From Pseudomonadales bacterium (lineage in GTDB: Bacteria; Pseudomonadota; Gammaproteobacteria; Pseudomonadales; Pseudohongiellaceae), in assembly GCA_022360535.1 (NCBI GenBank), contig JAKSCP010000444.1, positions 1 through 9,821 on the forward strand: DNA of 9,821 nucleotides. The letters run 5' to 3'. Shown one piece after another: positions 6,527 to 9,821 of this stretch. How positions within the stretch are numbered: position 1 is the first letter of the stretch; each line of letters opens with the position of its first letter. The position numbers and the translations under genes are program-made. The notes beneath the pieces were generated by a model. The model worked only from the letters and a program-made list of their open reading frames with translations, was not told where the DNA came from and did no database searches.

Positions 6527-6527
6527 T

Positions 6528-7088
6528 TCAGTCTTCCAAAAATCGAGTTTTATTCGTCATATCCCGATGTGCAATGTGATCTCTAAGTTTATCCCGACCA
6601 CGTTTGATATGAGATTTTACGGTGCCTAGTGGCAGGTTAAGTTCATTTGCAATCTCGGTATGAGAAAAATCTGCCAGGTAGCACATCACTACGCACTGCT
6701 TTTCCAACTTCCCGAGCTTCTCGAGCATCCCAACTAAATCAATCTCTTGGCTAACATCAGAAGCCAGTTCTCTGGATTCTTCTAGTTCAATAAACTCGCG
6801 CATCACTCTCGCTTCAATGTTAGCTCTGCGGCCTGACATGAGAAATCTGGAATAAGCAATCTGGCACAGCCAGCTTTTGAAGGTTCCTGCTCCTGAAAAC
6901 TGACCGAGTCTTTCGAATGCGTGGACAAAAGTATCCTGGGCCAGGTCATCTGATACAGCATGATTATTGGTCAGACGAAATAGCATGCCTCTGATCAGGG
7001 CCTGGTGTCGTCGCACTAACTCGCCATAAACAGCCGTATCCAGTGTTGCAATTAGCAATGCCGTCAACTCTGCATCACTTCCTTCCAT
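6528..7088 (-). CDS. ECF-subfamily RNA polymerase sigma factor
   Basis: The 186-residue protein has the two domains of an ECF (sigma-24, RpoE-like) factor. Region 2 spans about 21-88 (YGELVRRHQALIRGMLFRLT, then DDLAQDTFVHAFERL and the GTFKSWLCQIAYSRF helix that reads the -10). Region 4 spans about 121-170 and contains the helix-turn-helix FSHTEIANELNLPLGTVKSHIKRGRDKL that reads the -35. It directs core polymerase to stress or envelope genes; its targets are unknown. The gene follows the small membrane protein by 12 bases, with GAGG about 10 bases before the ATG, and precedes the candidate anti-sigma factor by 1 base, so the three are almost certainly co-transcribed. Confidence 0.93.
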   Translation of the reverse strand: MEGSDAELTALLIATLDTAVYGELVRRHQALIRGMLFRLTNNHAVSDDLAQDTFVHAFERLGQFSGAGTFKSWLCQIAYSRFLMSGRRANIEARVMREFIELEESRELASDVSQEIDLVGMLEKLGKLEKQCVVMCYLADFSHTEIANELNLPLGTVKSHIKRGRDKLRDHIAHRDMTNKTRFLED

Positions 7089-7100
7089 CAGTCGGCTACC

Positions 7101-7505
7101 TCATTTACGTCTCCTACTCTCCATAGAGTGTAGAACCAGGCGCGCAATGCCCAGACATCCTGGAAAAGCTGCTATCCCGACAAAGAGCCAGCCCATACTT
7201 TCACTGCCTTCAATTTCGGGCATATACTGAATTACGCCTCCGAACACGATCAAACCAATTGCAACTGAAATCAGTACAATTCCCCATCTCAGGTCGTTTC
7301 TGGATTCGTCCTCCCCAAAAGCAATTGCCCTGATCGCATCAGGGCTGGGTGAGTGCCCTTCTTGGAATGCTAATCGGATAGTCTTCTGAATCTCCTTTCT
7401 CCGTTTCGCGCCAAAATAGCGTCTGGTCCATGCCAATATTGCAACCAGAATAATGCCTAATGTGCTCACAGCCAGAACGAAGGTCATGTTCGGTTGTTCT
7501 TCCAT
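7101..7505 (-). CDS. Small three-helix membrane protein upstream of the sigma factor (DUF6249-like)
   Basis: The 134-residue product has a helix at about 8-26, a basic cytoplasmic-type stretch (WTRRYFGAKRRKEIQKTIRL, about 26-45), a second helix at about 73-93 and a third at about 104-126. Layout and position beside an ECF sigma gene recall the DUF6249 group of small membrane proteins, but I cannot confirm this by eye. The longest frame begins with TTG at 7517; the ATG at 7505 is preferred because GAGG lies exactly 6 bases before it. It may sense or transmit an envelope signal, or act as a second sigma regulator; this is inference from its place between the esterase and the sigma factor. Confidence 0.75.
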   Translation of the reverse strand: MEEQPNMTFVLAVSTLGIILVAILAWTRRYFGAKRRKEIQKTIRLAFQEGHSPSPDAIRAIAFGEDESRNDLRWGIVLISVAIGLIVFGGVIQYMPEIEGSESMGWLFVGIAAFPGCLGIARLVLHSMESRRRK

Positions 7506-7552
7506 ACCAAACCTCAATAATACTTATGAAAGTGATTCCTAATAGCAGGTAT

Positions 7553-8485
7553 CTATTCGTTCAATACAAATCGCAAACCGTGAGAAATCCATGCACCTAC
7601 CACTGACATATGAGTCTCGTCATCAAACGTCACTCGACGAACCGAGGCGCTGGAATTTTCTCCAGACAAGGCGTGCTCCAAGCCATCGACTGCAGCAACA
7701 ATTGCCGCCGCAGAAGCTTCATCCCTTCCTTCATTCCTGCCAACGGAGAGAAAGATTTTGGGTGCCAGGTCATCTTCTTCAATTATAGACCGTAACTCAT
7801 CGATCAAATCCGGATCGAATTGCAGCGAGGGGCTTCCGATCATGTACGAGGAAAACGCGTTTGGATCATTCCTCAACACCGTTGCGGCGAATAACCCACC
7901 CAAAGAGTGACCGGCCAAAGTCGATCTGGCGGAATCAACAGGATAGCGTCGTTCTATTTCTGGACGAAGTTCTTCAATAAGGAATCGCTCAAAATCATCC
8001 CCACCCCCGGACTGATCAGCAAAGGGTATGTTTTCAACAGATTCGTGCAGAAGGTCTCGCATACGCACGGCTGCTTGCTGAGCTAAAGAAACTTCCGGCG
8101 GGTACCCCACAGCCACTACGTAGGCATGCAACGCTGAGCCTTCCAAAGGCAACGCCCTGGCGGGGCTGGAAAAACTTGTGAAATTTGTAATGCCGTCAGT
8201 GACATAGACGACAGGGAATTTTTGATCTGGCGAAGGTGGCGCCAGCAAGAATGGCTTAGCCACTTGAATAAGGAAGTAAGAACCTACTATCTCCGAGTAC
8301 AACGTGAATTCTTCGGTTCCAACGATGGTAGCCGGTTGAGCATCAGAATCAGAGTCATTCTGTTCAGCAAGATTACCTTGTGCCTGGGCCACACTTACCA
8401 GAACGATGTTTATCACCACAAAGAGTATCGAACGAGCTAAGGAATGAGCTAAGGAATGAACCAAGAAGGGAGCTTGCGAGAACAT
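7553..8485 (-). CDS. Secreted alpha/beta-hydrolase (esterase D / IroE-like)
   Basis: The 310-residue protein starts with a signal peptide (hydrophobic core about 19-33, likely cleavage after AQA at 33-35), so it acts in the periplasm or outside. The mature part is an alpha/beta-hydrolase of the enterochelin-esterase-like group: PVVYVTDG (91-98) on an early strand, the nucleophile elbow AGHSLGG (191-197, Ser194) and a late catalytic histidine in FDDETHM (His292). The acid is probably among the residues after SVGRNEG (247-253). Family members cleave siderophore, acyl or sugar esters; no siderophore genes are nearby, so the substrate is open. The frame can begin with GTG at 8494, but AGGTGA lies 5 bases before the ATG at 8485, making that the better start. 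It may be the first full gene of a run through the small membrane protein (47 bases on) to the sigma factor. Confidence 0.85.
   Translation of the reverse strand: MFSQAPFLVHSLAHSLARSILFVVINIVLVSVAQAQGNLAEQNDSDSDAQPATIVGTEEFTLYSEIVGSYFLIQVAKPFLLAPPSPDQKFPVVYVTDGITNFTSFSSPARALPLEGSALHAYVVAVGYPPEVSLAQQAAVRMRDLLHESVENIPFADQSGGGDDFERFLIEELRPEIERRYPVDSARSTLAGHSLGGLFAATVLRNDPNAFSSYMIGSPSLQFDPDLIDELRSIIEEDDLAPKIFLSVGRNEGRDEASAAAIVAAVDGLEHALSGENSSASVRRVTFDDETHMSVVGAWISHGLRFVLNE
8434..8457 (-). repeat. Two tandem 12-base repeats in the esterase signal peptide
   Basis: GAGCTAAGGAAT is present twice without a gap (8434-8445 and 8446-8457, plus-strand reading). In the protein it gives the repeated HSLA at residues 10-17, just before the hydrophobic core of the signal peptide. 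The unit is a multiple of three, so slippage would change the signal peptide by four residues without breaking the frame. Confidence 0.85.
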
Positions 8486-8518
8486 ACGTGTCACCTGTTA
8501 GAGAGTTAACAAAACTCC

Positions 8519-8546
8519 TAATAAGATGCATGAGCTACGCTGTTCC
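8519..8546 (-). promoter_or_regulatory. Possible ECF-type promoter upstream of the esterase
   Basis: On the minus strand GGAACAG (8546-8540) is followed after 16 bases by TATTA (8523-8519), about 34 bases before the esterase ATG. GGAAC is the core of RpoE-type -35 elements; the -10 part matches the usual TCTGA poorly. If real, it would place the run from esterase to sigma factor under the sigma factor itself. Confidence 0.3.
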
Positions 8547-8675
8547 GATGCAATAGAATCGAACTTTTTCTGATAGTTTCAGGATGTACTCGGAATAAGC
8601 GGCATTCGATAAGGCCTTTCGGCTCGGCCGACGTATGGTAGCGCTCAGGCTATACGTCCATTGGCATGCTGGAAT

Positions 8676-8690
8676 GCCTGACGAGCAGGC
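8676..8690 (-). terminator. Short hairpin directly after the serine hydrolase gene
   Basis: GCCTG-ACGAG-CAGGC forms a perfect 5-base-pair stem that begins at the stop codon of the hydrolase. There is no U-run after it, so it is at best a weak or Rho-assisted end. The rest of the 204-base gap to the esterase holds another small stem (TCGGC-TCG-GCCGA) and no gene. Confidence 0.3.
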
Positions 8691-9821
8691 TACAGATCAG
8701 CGGCGATGATGTCATTCTTGATGTTGAAAACCTGGACGTTACTCTGATTGTAATTGCTGCCTGTGAACACAATGATCATGTCCAGTGCTGGAACGACATA
8801 GATAAACTGCCCACCATTCCCTTGTGTATAGAAATAAGTAACCGGTACGTCTGTTATTTCAAATGTCCTCTCGCGCCAGAGATAGCCGTAGTACCAATCT
8901 TCATTTAGCACCACCTGTTGACCGTTGGTGCGATCAATCCACTCTTGGGAAATCAATTGTTGTGTGCCCCAGCGACCTCGTTGCAGATACAACTGACCAA
9001 ACCTGGCCATGTCCCTTGGAGTCATATGCATATGGCCGCCGGTGTCCACATGACCGGAAGGCATGTACTCCCAGTAGTAGTTGCTTATCTGCAAGTCATC
9101 AAACAAGTATCTTTGGGCGAAAAAATCGGTGCGCAGGCCGGTGGCAGAATCAAGAACACCGCCGAGAGCCACCACCCCGGCGGTACAGTAGGAATAAAAT
9201 GTACCCGGGGGATGCAGAGGCGGAATTTCCGTGAAGAACTGAACCCAGTTGTACCTGGAATACATGAATTGCTCATTGCCCGGAGACCCGGTGTCCGAGT
9301 CATTGCAATACTGGCCGCTTCTCATGGTCAGCAAATCTTCAATGGTCATCTGTTGTTGAGTCTCAGTCCAGGTTTCCACTCGCGGATACGCTGCCAGGAA
9401 TGGCGCCACCTTCAGATCGACACTCTCGATAAACCCCTTGTCTATGGCAATCCCCACCAGACCAGAAGTAATACTTTTCGTGGTGGACCTGAGATCATGA
9501 ACAGCGTTGCTGTGGTAGCCATTAAAATACTGCTCGTAGATAAGGAAGCCGCATTTGATGGCGAGCACACTGTCGATACCGGTGTAGGTTCCGTCATTTA
9601 GTTGCGATGTGACTAAATCAAGAAGTTGTGAACTCACTCCTACTTGTGCAGGAGCTGCTGTTTTCCACGCACCACTCTGTTGAAACTGCCCTGTCGTGCT
9701 GCTGGTTGATGGATCGATGAGTGGGCTATTGCAATCGTAGGGTTCAGGAGATTGAGGACCGCTCGCCACTAAAGCGAACTGAATAGGGTTATCATTAACG
9801 AGTTTTAATTGCGCCCAGTAA
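8690..9821 (-). CDS. Secreted beta-lactamase-fold serine hydrolase, 5' end beyond window
   Basis: The 376 visible residues are open to the right edge, so the start and any signal peptide are missing; GTG at 9769 is probably internal, since the frame continues upstream in plausible coding sequence. The fold is that of class C beta-lactamases, esterases and 6-aminohexanoate-dimer hydrolases. The nucleophile motif is S-T-T-K (visible residues 112-115, in DLRSTTKSITSGLVGIA), followed by MTIEDLLTMRSG (about 158-169), YSYCTAG (209-215) at the place of the Y-x-N motif, and GNGGQ (334-338) near the C-terminus in place of the KTG box, as in the NylB-like group. Four cysteines (visible 30, 90, 172 and 212) suggest disulfides and export. 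Substrate is unknown; antibiotic resistance should not be assumed. It precedes the esterase by 204 bases on the same strand. Confidence 0.87.
   Translation of the reverse strand, partial: YWAQLKLVNDNPIQFALVASGPQSPEPYDCNSPLIDPSTSSTTGQFQQSGAWKTAAPAQVGVSSQLLDLVTSQLNDGTYTGIDSVLAIKCGFLIYEQYFNGYHSNAVHDLRSTTKSITSGLVGIAIDKGFIESVDLKVAPFLAAYPRVETWTETQQQMTIEDLLTMRSGQYCNDSDTGSPGNEQFMYSRYNWVQFFTEIPPLHPPGTFYSYCTAGVVALGGVLDSATGLRTDFFAQRYLFDDLQISNYYWEYMPSGHVDTGGHMHMTPRDMARFGQLYLQRGRWGTQQLISQEWIDRTNGQQVVLNEDWYYGYLWRERTFEITDVPVTYFYTQGNGGQFIYVVPALDMIIVFTGSNYNQSNVQVFNIKNDIIAADL

Noticed and set aside
8918..9601. Plus-strand frame of 227 codons opposite the serine hydrolase
   Set aside because: It lies entirely antisense to a frame with complete catalytic motifs, and its translation shows no domain.

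Overview
The window looks like chromosomal DNA of a Gram-negative bacterium, most likely a gammaproteobacterium. The signs are a type IV pilin with a class III leader, a lipobox lipoprotein, an E. coli-like ModE/ModBC system with a ModE operator, and an RpoE-type ECF sigma factor. I cannot name the species from the sequence alone. There are ten protein-coding genes, two of them cut by the window edges. I see no rRNA, tRNA, insertion sequence or CRISPR array.

Left edge (1-1082): a minus-strand gene, cut at its 3' end, encodes an XRE-type helix-turn-helix domain joined to a STAND-like P-loop NTPase. A 373-base AT-rich gap follows, holding inverted repeats and possible divergent promoters. The end of this block and its neighbour are an orphan type IV pilin gene (1083-1520, +) and then a YeeE/YedE-family sulfur-compound transporter (1665-2852, +).

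Molybdate block (2847-5634): modE (+) faces modC and modB (-) tail to tail across 9 bases. modB and modC overlap by ATGA. A near-ideal ModE operator, with 13-base arms and a 6-base centre, covers the -10 element of a good sigma-70 promoter just upstream of modB, so molybdate-bound ModE should repress modBC. No modA lies next to them; because the operator and promoter sit directly before modB, the binding protein must be encoded elsewhere or replaced. modE appears to have a promoter that would give a leaderless or nearly leaderless mRNA, next to a 17-base perfect palindrome that overlaps the stop codon of the YeeE-like gene.

Right half (5685-9821, all minus): a small cysteine-containing lipoprotein stands alone. 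Farther right, in transcription order, come a secreted beta-lactamase-fold serine hydrolase (5' end beyond the window), a secreted GHSLGG esterase, a small membrane protein, an ECF sigma factor, and a two-helix membrane protein translationally coupled to the sigma factor and therefore a candidate anti-sigma factor. The last four are close enough to be one operon. A GGAAC-type -35 element upstream of the esterase hints at control by the sigma factor itself.

Most worth following are the HTH-STAND protein (possible conflict or defence regulator), the modA-less molybdate locus with YeeE beside modE, and the sigma/membrane protein/secreted hydrolase cluster. Three start codons were set by ribosome-binding-site evidence rather than by the longest open frame: modE, the small membrane protein and the esterase.
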